64,000 bases of DNA from assembly GCF_001577835.2 (NCBI RefSeq), contig NC_029543.1:682001-746000 (forward strand), written 5' to 3'. Shown piece by piece: positions 1 to 10,651 of this stretch. Below the pieces are notes generated by a model. That model saw only the letters and a program-made list of their open reading frames with translations, was not told the origin of the DNA and did not search any database. Made by a program: the position numbers and the translations under genes. How positions within the stretch are numbered: the stretch's first letter is position 1; each line of letters opens with the position of its first letter. Origin of the DNA: Coturnix japonica (Eukaryota > Chordata > Aves > Galliformes > Phasianidae).

Positions 1-17
1 ATTTCCTTCCTCTCCAG

Positions 18-3000
18 GGAAGGCTGACAGGGCTGGGTGGAGAAGACCTGCCCACTGTTGTGATAGTTGCCCACTACGATTCTTTTGGAGTGGCTCCAGT
101 GAGTATTCTTTTTTTGCTTGAAGCCTTTTCCCCATCTGCACCTTTTTTCCTTTTGGCCTCTGACCCTGTATTTTTTTTGCTCTTAAAGACCAACAGTAGT
201 TGGAAGTGGAGCACAGAGATGTGTTTACCTGAAAGGCTGTTCTGGAACACAAGAATCACTGCTGTCACTGTCTCTGTCCCACTTTGTCCTGCAGTGGCTG
301 TCTCACGGTGCTGATTCCAATGGCAGCGGTGTCTCAGTGTTACTGGAACTAGCCAGGCTGTTTTCTCGGCTCTACACCTACAGACGTACCCATGCTGGGT
401 AAGAAACTACTTCACTTTGGGTTGAATGTGTGTAGCTAAGGTCAGGTAAGAAGGGCCTGTAGGATGTTAGACTGTACGTGCAGTCTTTTAATCCCCTCCC
501 TGTCATGCTTCCTTCTGAGTACACCAGCTGTTAAGGGCCAGACTCCTTCCTTTGGTTTCATGGTGTAGATCTGCTTAACTGCAGGGACAAGTGGATGGAA
601 TCACTTAGAAACTGGATTCCATCCTCAAGCACTGGGAACTCCTCTCCCTCCATCTTGCCACTGCCTTCCTGTGTGGCACATTGGAAGCATTTGTTAACAG
701 GCATTTTGCATCAGGTGCTAACTGATGGCTGAGCACGTTAGTTCTGGAATACAGTAAATTAACCACAAAGTGTGGTGTGTGCTGATACCTCTCTGTTTCC
801 TTTGATGGGCAGGTACAACTTGCTGTTCTTTGCATCTGGAGGTGGCAAGTTTAATTATCAAGGAACTAAGAGGTGGCTGGAGGACAATTTGGACCATACT
901 GGTAAGCTCAGGGACTGTCATTGCAGTATGGATCTCACAAGGATTCTGTTAATGTCATTGTATTAAGTTTGCTGTGTTATCTCCTCATGTTGTCCTTCTT
1001 CTGGGGGTGATGGAAGTCCAGCACAATGCACAGCATTAAAGGTTTGCGTTTTTCTCTTGCAGATTCCAGCCTCTTGCAGGACAATGTAGCGTTTGTTCTC
1101 TGCCTTGACACTCTTGGCCAAGGCAACAGCCTTCATCTTCATGTCTCAAAGCCTCCCAAGGAGGGGACCTTGCAGCACGCGTTTCTGAGAGAACTGGAGA
1201 TGGTAATGAAAAGGGTTGGCTGGGTGGGAGCTCAGGGCTCAACCTCAGGGAGCCACAGCTCTCTTGTGAGAGGAAGCAAGGAAGTAAGACATGAAAAAGG
1301 GGTCTACCACTGAATTATTTTGTGTATTGTTTCTGGTTACTTGATTTGAAGTGCAGACAGCCTCACACCACAGTCCTGAACAAAGCACACTATATCTGCT
1401 GTGTTTTCCACAGTGCTTTGCTATGACTTGTTGCTTGTAAAAATGACCCACTTGATTTCTGTTGTGATACTAAAACAACATTTTGATAGCATCAGCGGCA
1501 TCTTGCAGATGGAAGTATATTTCCCATCTGCAATATAAAAATACTGGGTCTGGTTGGGCTGTGCAAGGTGGGATGGCTCAGTGGGATGCATGACGCCCCG
1601 AATGGCTTTGCCTTCCCTCAGGTTGTTGCCAGCCAGTTCCCAGAGGTGAAGTTTTCCATGGTGCACAAGAAGATAAACCTGGCTGAAGACATGCTGGCAT
1701 GGGAACACGAGCGCTTTGCGATCCGCCGCTTGCCAGCGTTCACCATCTCCCATCTGGAGAGCCATCGGGACAGCCTGCGCAACAGCATCATGGACAGGAG
1801 GTGGGAGGCTGTGGGTGAAATCCAGCCCATAAACACAAACTGCAAGTGTTGTTCTGGTAGTTGTGGGATGGGGAAGAAAATACGGGCAGTTGGGCTCTGG
1901 GTTAAGTGTCCTGCTTGATGCAGTGGAGAAGGGTGGGCTATGGCAGAGCTGATCCCATTGACACGTGAACGATCCTCCATTTTGCTTTAGGTCGCAAGTG
2001 GACACGAAGGCACTAACCAGGAATACCAGGATCATTGCTGAGGCTTTGACAAGGGTCATCTACAACCTAACAGAGAAGGTAAGAGCTGCCTGTCCTGCGG
2101 TGCTTGCCAGACTTGTCCCACTCACCCGAGCTTGTTCCTAGCAGCAACCTGTCTTTTCCCTTGCAGGGAGCACCTGCAGATCTGCAGATCTTCACGGATC
2201 AGATGGTAAGCACAATATATTTTTGTAACCAGAGGAGGGGAAGGGATCAGGAGCCTGGGAGAGCTCTGATTTCAGCATGTGTAGCTGACTCTGTTTCTTT
2301 GGTACTATTTTCCCACAGCAGATCCAGGAAGAGCAGCTAGAATCAGTGATGGACTGGCTGAGCAGTCAGCCCAGAGCTGCTCAGCTGATTGACAAAGACA
2401 GCACCTTTCTCAGCACCTTAGAATATTATATGGGTCGCTACCTGAAAGATGTCAGACAGCATCATGTGAAGGCAGACAAACGGTAAGGAGAGAGGTGAAA
2501 GAACCAGCCAGGGCGTGCAAACTGCCTTCCCCCCCTCTGTTCAGTTTTGACTCTGAGCTGGGTTCTTGGTATTGCACCATTGGGCTCCTACCTGTACAAG
2601 GACTTGACAACTGAAATAACTTCAGAACTGGTACCCGAGTGGTCGTACTGCCTGACCCTGGTTAGGTTAACTTCTTGGGAGGAGGGATTTGGGCTGTTCT
2701 GACCGCGCTGTCTAGAGATTCAGTACATCCTGAAGAATTTCTGCTTTCCACAGGGATCCTGAGTTTGTTTTCTATGACCAGCTGAAACAGGTGATGAATG
2801 CATACAGGTATGGCCCTCAGGCATGCTAAGCTGTCGTCTGTCTGTGTAGCAGTGCCTGATGTCGCAGTTCCACAACATCCTTTTCTCGTTGCAGGGTCAA
2901 GCCAGCAATCTTTGACCTGCTTCTGGCCGTCTGTATAGCAGCCTACCTTGGTGTCGCCTACATTGCAGTGCAGGTTAGGAGAAAAGCAGGAAACAAACTT

Positions 3001-3422
3001 CTTACTTTCCTCTTACATCACCTTAGCTGCAAGAAGTGGTGCTTACACAGCCCCACTACCACATCTGGAAGAATAATGCCATCCCGCTCTAAAATGAGCC
3101 AAATCCAGAATGGCTGCCTGTGCTGGTGTTGACATTTTAGGCTGTGATAAGGACAGTCCCTTCCCACTCCTGCTGTTTTCTTTCCTAGTGCAAAACCATT
3201 TGGTTTTTGTTCATTATCTGATCTTGTTATGTCCGTCAGACATCTCAGTAGTGTACATCAGTGTTGTTTTAAGCCTTCTAGTAAGCGTTCTCTGTGTGTA
3301 GGGCAGTTGTTATAGTAGAACTTGCAAAGACTCATAGGTGCTTATTTTCCTTCTTTTTCCAGAACTTCGGTCTCCTTTATAGGATGGTACAGAGATTATC
3401 CCTTAAAACCAAGCAGCAGTGA
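18..3422 (+). CDS. NCLN: Nicalin, 5'-truncated by window edge
   Basis: Nicalin is an ER membrane glycoprotein that partners TMEM147 and NOMO (BOS complex) at the multipass translocon. It has an aminopeptidase-like (M28-type) fold without peptidase activity. Exons read from splice signals: 18-98, 295-398, 813-901, 1063-1202, 1622-1800, 1991-2078, 2167-2205, 2322-2482, 2754-2807, 2895-2973, 3363-3422. The joined product includes [40 protein letters not shown] and [20 protein letters not shown], which match vertebrate nicalin almost residue for residue. A single C-terminal membrane segment follows ([20 protein letters not shown]), then a short basic tail ending KTKQQ. N-terminal exons lie left of the window. 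The acceptor of the exon at 2322 is a CAGCAG tandem, so a one-residue variant starting at 2319 is possible. Family identity is very secure; exon ends are inferred. Confidence 0.96.
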
Positions 3423-4807
3423 AGTGACAAGACGTCCTGTGTACAGCAGCACTGAGCCATCGGTGAGCCCTTCAGGAACCTTCTGCCTTCCATTGAATCC
3501 TGCTGCTTCTCTTCCTCTCTCTCCTCTTTGCTGTCCAAGAGAGGAGGGGAAGGCAGAAAGAAAACACAATTTCAACTCCTAGGCACCTTTTAGGCGCTTT
3601 TGTTCCCTTCCCCTGCACCAGGTTTGTTTTCCTTTGCTTGTTCCTTTTTTTGCAAGGGAAAAGCTCAGAGACTTTTGTAGTTCCTGCAAGTTGTTTAAAC
3701 ACTGAACAGCTGACACTGAGCAGCTTCTGTGAATATAAACCCGAGTCCTGCACCTTCATGGACATGTGTGCCATACAGCCAACTGGGAAGCTGAAACTAC
3801 AGAGCAGATGTGTTGTCTCTGCCCAGCAAACCAAGGACTCGGAGCACTTGCTTAGAAGAAAATATGCACACGCTAATTAAAGAGAGTACTATTAGCATGT
3901 TTTCTTATGGTACCTCTTCTGAAGTTTCCTGCCTGGCTTTAGGGAGGTGTGCTGAGCAAGCAGTGTGTCTAGCAAGCATCCTTATGCAATTTGTTTAGAC
4001 AGTGCAATAACTCATTCCCTTTTCTTGGAGGTACACTGTAAACAGTCTTGACTGTTATAGAGGGGATGAAGAAAGCTTGTTGAAACGGGTTCCTGCAGAA
4101 GGGTTCTTACGGGACACGCTGTCCTGCCCCTGTTGGGGGATGCATTTTGCTTTGTACTTGATTTCTCTCAAAGTTTGTCCTTGGACAGATTGCTGCTGCC
4201 ACCATGTGCTAAACTCCTGCTTGGTTTTTCAAGGCGTTCTACAGCCTCAAATGCTGCAGGATCACGTTCTGGGCTGTTTCATGTCTTTAGGCATTAATAG
4301 GAAAAACAGCCTGGCTCCTGCTGAGCTCTGATTGATCTCCGTTCCTCAGTTTGTGCTTTCAAATGGGTTCTGGATTTTGGGGCTATATTTGTGTCCATGT
4401 GCATCTCAGGGTTTCATTTCATGTTTTTCAGCTCTGTTAGTTCTGAAAACGCTGTTCTTGACCTGCATGTATAAGCAAACTCCCAAAGTGCTTGCTGCTG
4501 CCTCCCTTCACACTCCACCCCCAGTATGTAAGAAGGGAGGCAAGACGCTTGGCCATTAAAACACCAAGCCACCAATCACAAAAAAACCCCACAATCTGTT
4601 TTATGAGTGTTGTTTTAAACATGGCTGAAATGTAACTATGAGACCATATCTTGGAGCTCCCCTTGTTAGCCTTGAGCCATCCTCACTTATAGCTCTCTCC
4701 ATCCAGAAGCATTGGCAGAATGAGAGTCCATCCTTTATTTCTTGTCCTGTATACACTGAGGTATTTTCACAAGCAATGAAGACTACATTAAAAAAGCCCC
4801 TACTTTA

Positions 4808-4813
4808 AATAAA
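4808..4813 (+). terminator. NCLN: Polyadenylation signal, NCLN proximal candidate
   Basis: AATAAA about 1.4 kb after the NCLN stop, in an A/T-rich stretch. A second candidate lies at 6220-6225. Confidence 0.5.
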
Positions 4814-6219
4814 AGCAGCACTGCTTACAGAGGATGAAACGCTCTTCCAGGTTTGAACAGTGCTGTCACTTCTGTTTTGTATGCAAGGAGTTCAGCTTTC
4901 CCCCCTTGGCTGCATCTCAGCTGCTCTGTGCACGCTCCTTAGGAAAGGGTTTTTTAATAGCTGCCCTTAGGATGGGGACCAACACACATGTATTTCCACC
5001 CATCTTTGCTGTGTTTTGCTGTTTTCCCCTCCTTGGTGTTCCTTTGCCCCGTGCTGTGTGTGCTTGCTGCTATATTTAAGGTGTAGCAATTTGTTCTTTA
5101 AAGGTTCTTTTCTTTTCCAGGAGAGCATGCTATGTCTGTGGCTCCTTGTAATGTCAGCAGGTGGCAAGGTACCGAGCACTCCTGAAATAGCATCCCTACG
5201 GGAAAACTTGCCTTTTTTTTCCCTTTGAGTTCTTGTTTGAAACACGTCCCTCTGTATGCATGAAGTGTTTGTGACAGCCCTCTGCCACGTGAATTTCAAA
5301 TGGCTTCAGAAATTGGTTGCTTGTTGTACAGCAGCTGGAAGATGAGCCGTGGTTGTTTTCCACTGTGCTTGGATACTGCATGTACTGCGTGCTGGGAGGG
5401 GGCGGATCTGGGCTTGGAGATACAGGACGTGCACAGAACAGCACCTGTCTCTGAATGGCTGGAGGCTGCACCCCATCCTTTGTGTGTGTTACCCATGGAC
5501 TGGGCGTGTTTCTCACCATGTTACTTAGGCAGGTTTAATGAAACCCCATTACGAAATAGGAAAGTCTGAATTATCAGCAATCCTCCTTCAGCTTGAACAT
5601 AAAAATTGGTGAGAAAGAAAAGGATGGGCCCAAAGCATTCCCCTTTCCATTGGGAACCCTCAGCTTCCACATTTCCAGCTCTGTCCTGGTAGCATTAAAG
5701 CAAACACTTCAGTTCCTCATGGTCTCAGTTATAAACTGATGCTCCTGATGTGATGCCGGAGGCAGCTGTCTGAAAACAAGATGAGTAAAGATGAAGGAGA
5801 AGAGTTCGTGCATTCCCCAGGGGCAGCTGGGACAGTGCATTCATCTCCTGTGCACAACAGTAATTTGTCCCAGCACCTACTTGGTCCATCTAGCTGGCTG
5901 CCATAGGAAGTCATTTTAACTACAGATAAAGATTGATGCTTCTGATCAAAGTTTGTACTGAAACGTTCTATAGTTAAATTCCAACCTACAGCTGGAACAG
6001 TGACCATCCTGGGTGGGAGCTCAGTGCCACCCCTGCCACGTTTCCTTGGGGGGGGGAGGGAAGATGGCAGGGAAGCACATCAACAAACCCCTCCTGTTCT
6101 GCCACGTTTTGAAGTGACAAGTGAATGGCTGCTGATTCATACTGCAGCACATCTGATGGATCTCACCGCCAGCCTGACACGCAGCAGCAGCAGCAACAAC
6201 CCAGCGGCTGTTCTGCTGA

Positions 6220-6225
6220 AATAAA
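6220..6225 (+). terminator. NCLN: Polyadenylation signal, NCLN distal candidate
   Basis: AATAAA about 2.8 kb after the NCLN stop, followed within 30-40 bases by T-rich sequence. It could be used for a longer NCLN 3' UTR. Confidence 0.45.
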
Positions 6226-6245
6226 GCTGCTCCACAACGTTGCAG

Positions 6246-6934
6246 AAGAGCTTTTTGTTTTTACCTGGCCTTTCATTGGGACTTGGCCTGGCCTGGAAGG
6301 AAGGAGCATGAAAAACATGCCCATGTATGTGCAAGGCGCCAAAAAAGCAGAACTTTGCCTGTTGTCCCGGTGCTCTCAGAGGTCACAGTGCACAGAAATC
6401 AGTGTTCAGCTTTAAGCACTGAAGCTCTTTCTGTCCATTCCCCGCGCTGGGCACTGGGGGGTTAAACAGGAGAGTAGTTCAGGCTGCTGTATTTATCACC
6501 TAAATAAGTGAGGTTTAGCCTTGTGCAATAAGCACTACCATGTGATATGACCAGTTTCAATGTGTTCCAACCATGAAGGCCCCAAATTGCTGCAGGCTTT
6601 GACTTTGTTTTACACCACTCTCATAACACATAGATGAACATGAGGAGCTTCATGCTCAGGTTGGGTTTGGTGTTTAGGGCCAGGCAGCCCCAAGGTAACG
6701 ATCTAAAGGGATAGGGATGCTCCCTTTGGCCTTGGTGTGCTGTGGGCTCCTCTGCTTCGCTCCATTCCCATTTGTTGCCATGGGACAACATGATACAGAG
6801 CATTCACAGCTCAGGAAGAGGTGCTGGTTGATCCGATATCATTAACACAACTGTTAATATCCTAAAGAGCAAATGTACATCGAGGTGAATATTTAACAGC
6901 TCACAGCAAAGGCAATGCAGTCAATGAACGTGCT

Positions 6935-6995
<61 letters not shown>

Positions 6996-7229
6996 CCTGA
7001 TGATAAATGTGACACTATTTAACATTTTAACACTTTCATTACCTTATTTGTTTGTCCCTTTGGGAAAATAAATGAGTGAGAAGGTTTGGTGGCACTTTTG
7101 TTTGGCCTTTTGTTTACCTTTACCACAGGCTGGACTCCATCCCTTCTGTAGATGGAAATGAAGTGGTCGGTAGGAAGGAGCTCGGTTTCCATCCTGAGGT
7201 GGATCTGTTCGCTCGGCCGCAGCCTCCAT
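6246..7229. other. Intergenic, NCLN to SUB1-like gene
   Basis: Nothing coding is supported here. The stretch holds a dinucleotide repeat (6937-6993) and then rises in GC toward the SUB1-like promoter. Confidence 0.6.
6937..6993. repeat. (TA)n microsatellite
   Basis: An uninterrupted run of alternating T and A, about 57 bases, between NCLN and the SUB1-like gene. Such runs are length-variable and can extrude cruciforms. Confidence 0.97.
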
Positions 7230-7405
7230 CTCCCCTCAGTTCCCCTCAGGCTTCGCGCCTCGAGTTAGATTGGCGGGAAGAAGAATGGAGCCAGGGGATT
7301 GGTTGGGAGAGCAAGGGGAGCCGCGCGATTGGTGGAGAGGAGGGAGGAGGGCGGGGCTTGGCGCTTGGAGATGGCGGGCGGGTTCTCTCCTCACACTCCA
7401 TCGCG
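7230..7405 (+). promoter_or_regulatory. CpG-rich promoter with three inverted CCAAT boxes
   Basis: GC content rises sharply just before the SUB1-like ATG. Three ATTGG pentamers (inverted CCAAT, NF-Y type) lie at 7269-7273, 7298-7302 and 7328-7332, spaced 29 and 30 bases. No TATA box is seen. A GATGGCGG motif near 7370 resembles YY1/E2F-type initiator sequence. Evenly spaced CCAAT triplets are known from cell-cycle and housekeeping promoters; use here is inference. Confidence 0.65.
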
Positions 7406-9348
7406 ATGCCGAAGGACGAGGAGATGGCGGCGGGGAGCGGGATGGGGAGCAGCACGGAGGAAGGAGAGGAACAGGAGGGAAAGGTAACGGCTGTGCTGGG
7501 GCTGGAAGGACGGGCCTGATGGCTGGAAGTCGCCCTGAATGGGGAGGGGGTCCCTGTGGGTGCTGTTAGTGAGCCCAGGTACTGAAGGCTCAGGGTAAGG
7601 CCTGTGGCTTTTAGACCATGCCATTGAAACTGGTGATCCCCCTGTCTAGAAAAGGAAGAAAGAAATGCCTTCAAAGTCAGAGAAAAGGCCGAAAACAGAG
7701 GCCAGGTCTTCGAGAGCAGCAGCAAAGCCCCAGGGACGAGACAGTGAAGAAGAAGGCATGTTCCAGGTATGGAGAGCTCAGCCCCTTCCTCTTCATACCC
7801 CTCTTTGTACCATCCTCCTCATGGCACAGGTTTCCCTTTCACTTCCTATGCTCATAATAACTATGGCTAAGTCAGTTTCTTGGGGTGGCTGCTTTTTCCT
7901 TGCTGCTTTTCTGCTGTTGTGAGCAGCCCTGTGGGCTGCAGAGCAGCTCGTTGTGGGCAGGGCTCAGTGCTGGCTCTGTGTACCTGCAGATTGGGAAGAT
8001 GCGCTACGTCCGAGTGTCCTGCTTCAAGGGGAAGGTGCTGGTGGACATCAGGGAGTTCTATATGGACAAGGAGGGGGACATGAAGCCGGGGAGGAAAGGT
8101 ACTGCTGGCTTCTGTGGGTGCTGGCTGCAGGCTGTGCTCTTTGGTTACTCACTGATGGTCACTATTCACCTTAGACCTTTTACTTTGGGACTTTAATGAT
8201 GATTTGCCCGCTTGCCTCAAGGTTCCCAGGCCCCAGACTTAGATTGCCCTTCTCTCCTGCCTTGTGAGCTGTAGGGCTCACCAGAGATTCAGCTCCTGGG
8301 AGACAAATTGAGGAATGTTTTGCTCCTTGCTATTGATTTTTGCGTTAAGGCAGATGAATTTCTTTGAGCTCGGTTTGCTCCGTAACCACTAAGCACGGGT
8401 TTTCCTTGCAGAGATTAATTTCCTTCAGGGAAAAGACCCCTATCAATTACTCAGAGGGAACTGCTTACCCTGGACATTGGGAGCAGAGCAATGCATCCTT
8501 TGGGGTAGTAGAGGGAAAGGAGCATTGTGGGTGCCTTCCTGGCTGCATAAAGCACGCTTGCAACCAAAGACAGAACATCTCTCAGCTAAAACAGAAACAA
8601 GGAGGAAATGTTTTCCATTTAATTAATGCCTCTACTGTTTTGCTCAGGAGTTGTTGGCCCCTGATTTTTATCTAGAGAAATTAATAAAGCTCAGCCCTCG
8701 TTCTTTAACGAAGCCAAAAGGAACAAGTTGATAAGGCTGAGCTGGAACCCGCTCTGCAATTCCATGACCATATTTGTTTCCTCAAGGAGAGGGAAGGGAA
8801 ATGAAGACCTTATCTCTACTGGGCTTAAAAATCAAAGGCCAGCTCTTTTCTAGAGTTGAAGCCATAGCCGTGCTTTCTTGTTAGCAGTTAGAGCTGCATT
8901 TCCTTTGGCTGATGGAAGGGATGGTTCATGCCTATGGGCAGGGAAAGGCTTCCCTAAAATCTCTTTCCAGCTCTTGAAGGTGGGAATTTTCCTAGGGAAT
9001 AAATAGACTACAAGAGGCTGCAGGGCTCCTTGAAAGGCAACTTCATCTCCTGTCCTCACACCATGCTTTGGTGATAGCACTGAGTACTGCCTGGTATGGA
9101 TGCTGAAGCACTGACATGGTTGCTGTGCTCAGCAGGCCGCCCCTGTTTCTTTTCTGGGCTCAGGCTGCACCTTTTCCTTCTGTGGCTGGATTGAAGGAGC
9201 TGCTGCTTGATGCTGTGGGCTGCTTGATGCCGGCTGCTTGCTCTGAACGCCCCTTCTGCTGTTTGCAGGCATTGCTCTGTCTGCAGAACAGTGGAACCAG
9301 CTGAAGGAGATCGTTCCTGACATTGATGCTGCAGTCAAGAAATTCTGA
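7406..9348 (+). CDS. SUB1/PC4-like transcriptional coactivator (second paralogue)
   Basis: Four coding exons: 7406-7483, 7650-7766, 7990-8098, 9269-9348, joining in phase to 127 residues, the same length as human SUB1 (PC4, p15). The N-terminal half is Ser/Glu/Lys-rich and disordered (EEGEEQEGK, then [20 protein letters not shown]). The C-terminal half is the PC4 single-stranded-DNA-binding fold, with [40 protein letters not shown] and a helix around [22 protein letters not shown]4 proteins bridge activators and RNA polymerase II and bind melted DNA. Compared with canonical SUB1 it has its own substitutions ([21 protein letters not shown] against [21 protein letters not shown]), so it is a diverged paralogue. 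Introns and an intact frame exclude a processed copy. An AATAAA follows at 9483. Confidence 0.92.
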
Positions 9349-9482
9349 GCTGAAGGATGTTGGATGTCTTCAATCCGTTCCCTTTCCCCTTGAGCGAGCT
9401 GGGAATGATAGGGCCGAGAAATCTCACCTGGAGCTTTTCCTTTGCCATGTGGGGTTTTCTGCACTGAGGTGGTGGGAATGAC

Positions 9483-9488
9483 AATAAA
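9483..9488 (+). terminator. Polyadenylation signal of the SUB1-like gene
   Basis: AATAAA 135 bases after the stop codon, the first on this strand, giving a short 3' UTR. Confidence 0.8.
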
Positions 9489-9509
9489 AGTGGCTCTGGC
9501 ACTTGTAAG

Positions 9510-10399
9510 GAGCACGTAGAACTCGAGCTTCAGCCCTTCTGGTCTCAAGCTGACATGAGAGCTGGGCACTCAGTGCTGGGAGGACACGACTCCAGCCTGG
9601 CTTTCCTTGCTTACTAAGGAATCAGAAGCTAAAAGCCTAAGGTGGTAAGCAATGGGAAAGGCAGGGAGAGGGCATCTTCTGCTTGGGTTCCCAGTGCAGG
9701 ATGAGCTGCAGCGAGCACAGCCCTCCCCAGCAAGACTTCAGACTTTGCAGCAGCCTGCGCCTCCATCTATTTTGGGTTCTCTCCTTGCCCTGGTTTCCAT
9801 AGTATCCGAATGCTTCCTGCTCTTAAATATATCCGTGTGACACTTGCAGCACCTTGGTGGAGTAGGAGGAACTGAAGCCGTTGCTCTGTGGAGGTGCTGG
9901 GCTGTGACAGCTCAGGGCGGAGCTGCCAATTGAAAGTAGGCTTTCCCAAAGGCTGAGCTGGGAGCTGCCATCACTTCCAGCAGAGGGTGAGGGGAGAAAA
10001 GCGATCCAGCCCCCTCAGCTGAATGCTGGGGCTGTGAGGGTGGGCAGCTCCGTGTCTGCTGCCTTCCCTTGTCCTGTGCTCACAGTATTTAGTGAAGTGC
10101 CACTAACACGGGTGTTTCCATAGTGGAGGAGCTGGGCTGGTTATTAGGGCTGGTTATTAGGGCTGGTTATTAGGGCTGGCTGTGCTGGTTCTTAGGGCTC
10201 ATTGTGCACTCCTACAGCACGTGCCAAAGCTGTGACCCCACGGTGCTGGGAAGGCTCAGTGGTTCTGTCCCAGCCCTGGGGAACCACATTAAAGTGAGGA
10301 AAGCTGCCATTTCCACCCATGATACCCAGCCTGGGAGCAGAGCTGAGCTGATAAAGGCACAGAGCCGTGTGCTGCTGGTTGGTGCTTCGGCATCATGGC
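9510..10399. other. Intergenic, SUB1-like gene to CELF5
   Basis: No coding potential is supported. Contents: unique sequence plus a small tandem repeat at 10134-10172 (13-base unit GGGCTGGTTATTA, three copies, followed by decayed half-units to about 10200). Confidence 0.6.
10134..10172. repeat. 13-bp tandem repeat, three copies
   Basis: Unit GGGCTGGTTATTA repeated three times head to tail, then related fragments to about 10200. It lies about 480 bases upstream of the CELF5 start codon. Confidence 0.9.
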
Positions 10400-10651
10400 G
10401 ATGTAGCGGGGGGGGAGCAGCCCAGGACACCCAGAACCTCCCGGCCTCCACCTGAGTCCGGGCACGGCCTGAGCGGGGCCTGCGGGATCCTCCGCCGTCG
10501 CCCCCCGCCGTGCCCCGCCGCTGCTCGGTTCCTCCTCTTCCCACCAGGGGGCTCCATCTCGCTCTCCTTTGTGGCTGCGCGGTGGCGGCGCGGGCGGCGG
10601 GGCCGTTCCCAGGCGCTGCCTCCCCCGTCCGCCCGCAGCCGGGCGCGGGGC
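10400..10651 (+). promoter_or_regulatory. CELF5: CELF5 CpG-island promoter / 5' UTR
   Basis: A very GC- and CpG-rich block begins near 10400 and continues through exon 1 into intron 1 (to about 11290). It covers the expected transcription start and 5' UTR. No TATA box is seen. The exact start site cannot be read from sequence. Confidence 0.65.

Larger units (their letters stand above)
3423..6245 (+). other. NCLN: NCLN 3' UTR (probable)
   Basis: No coding exon can be supported between the NCLN stop and the next CpG-rich promoter. The sequence is moderate-GC, unique-looking and lacks interspersed repeats I recognise. Two canonical AATAAA signals on the gene strand, at 4808-4813 and 6220-6225, fit a long 3' UTR with a proximal and a distal end. 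The extent is inferred, not observed. Confidence 0.6.
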
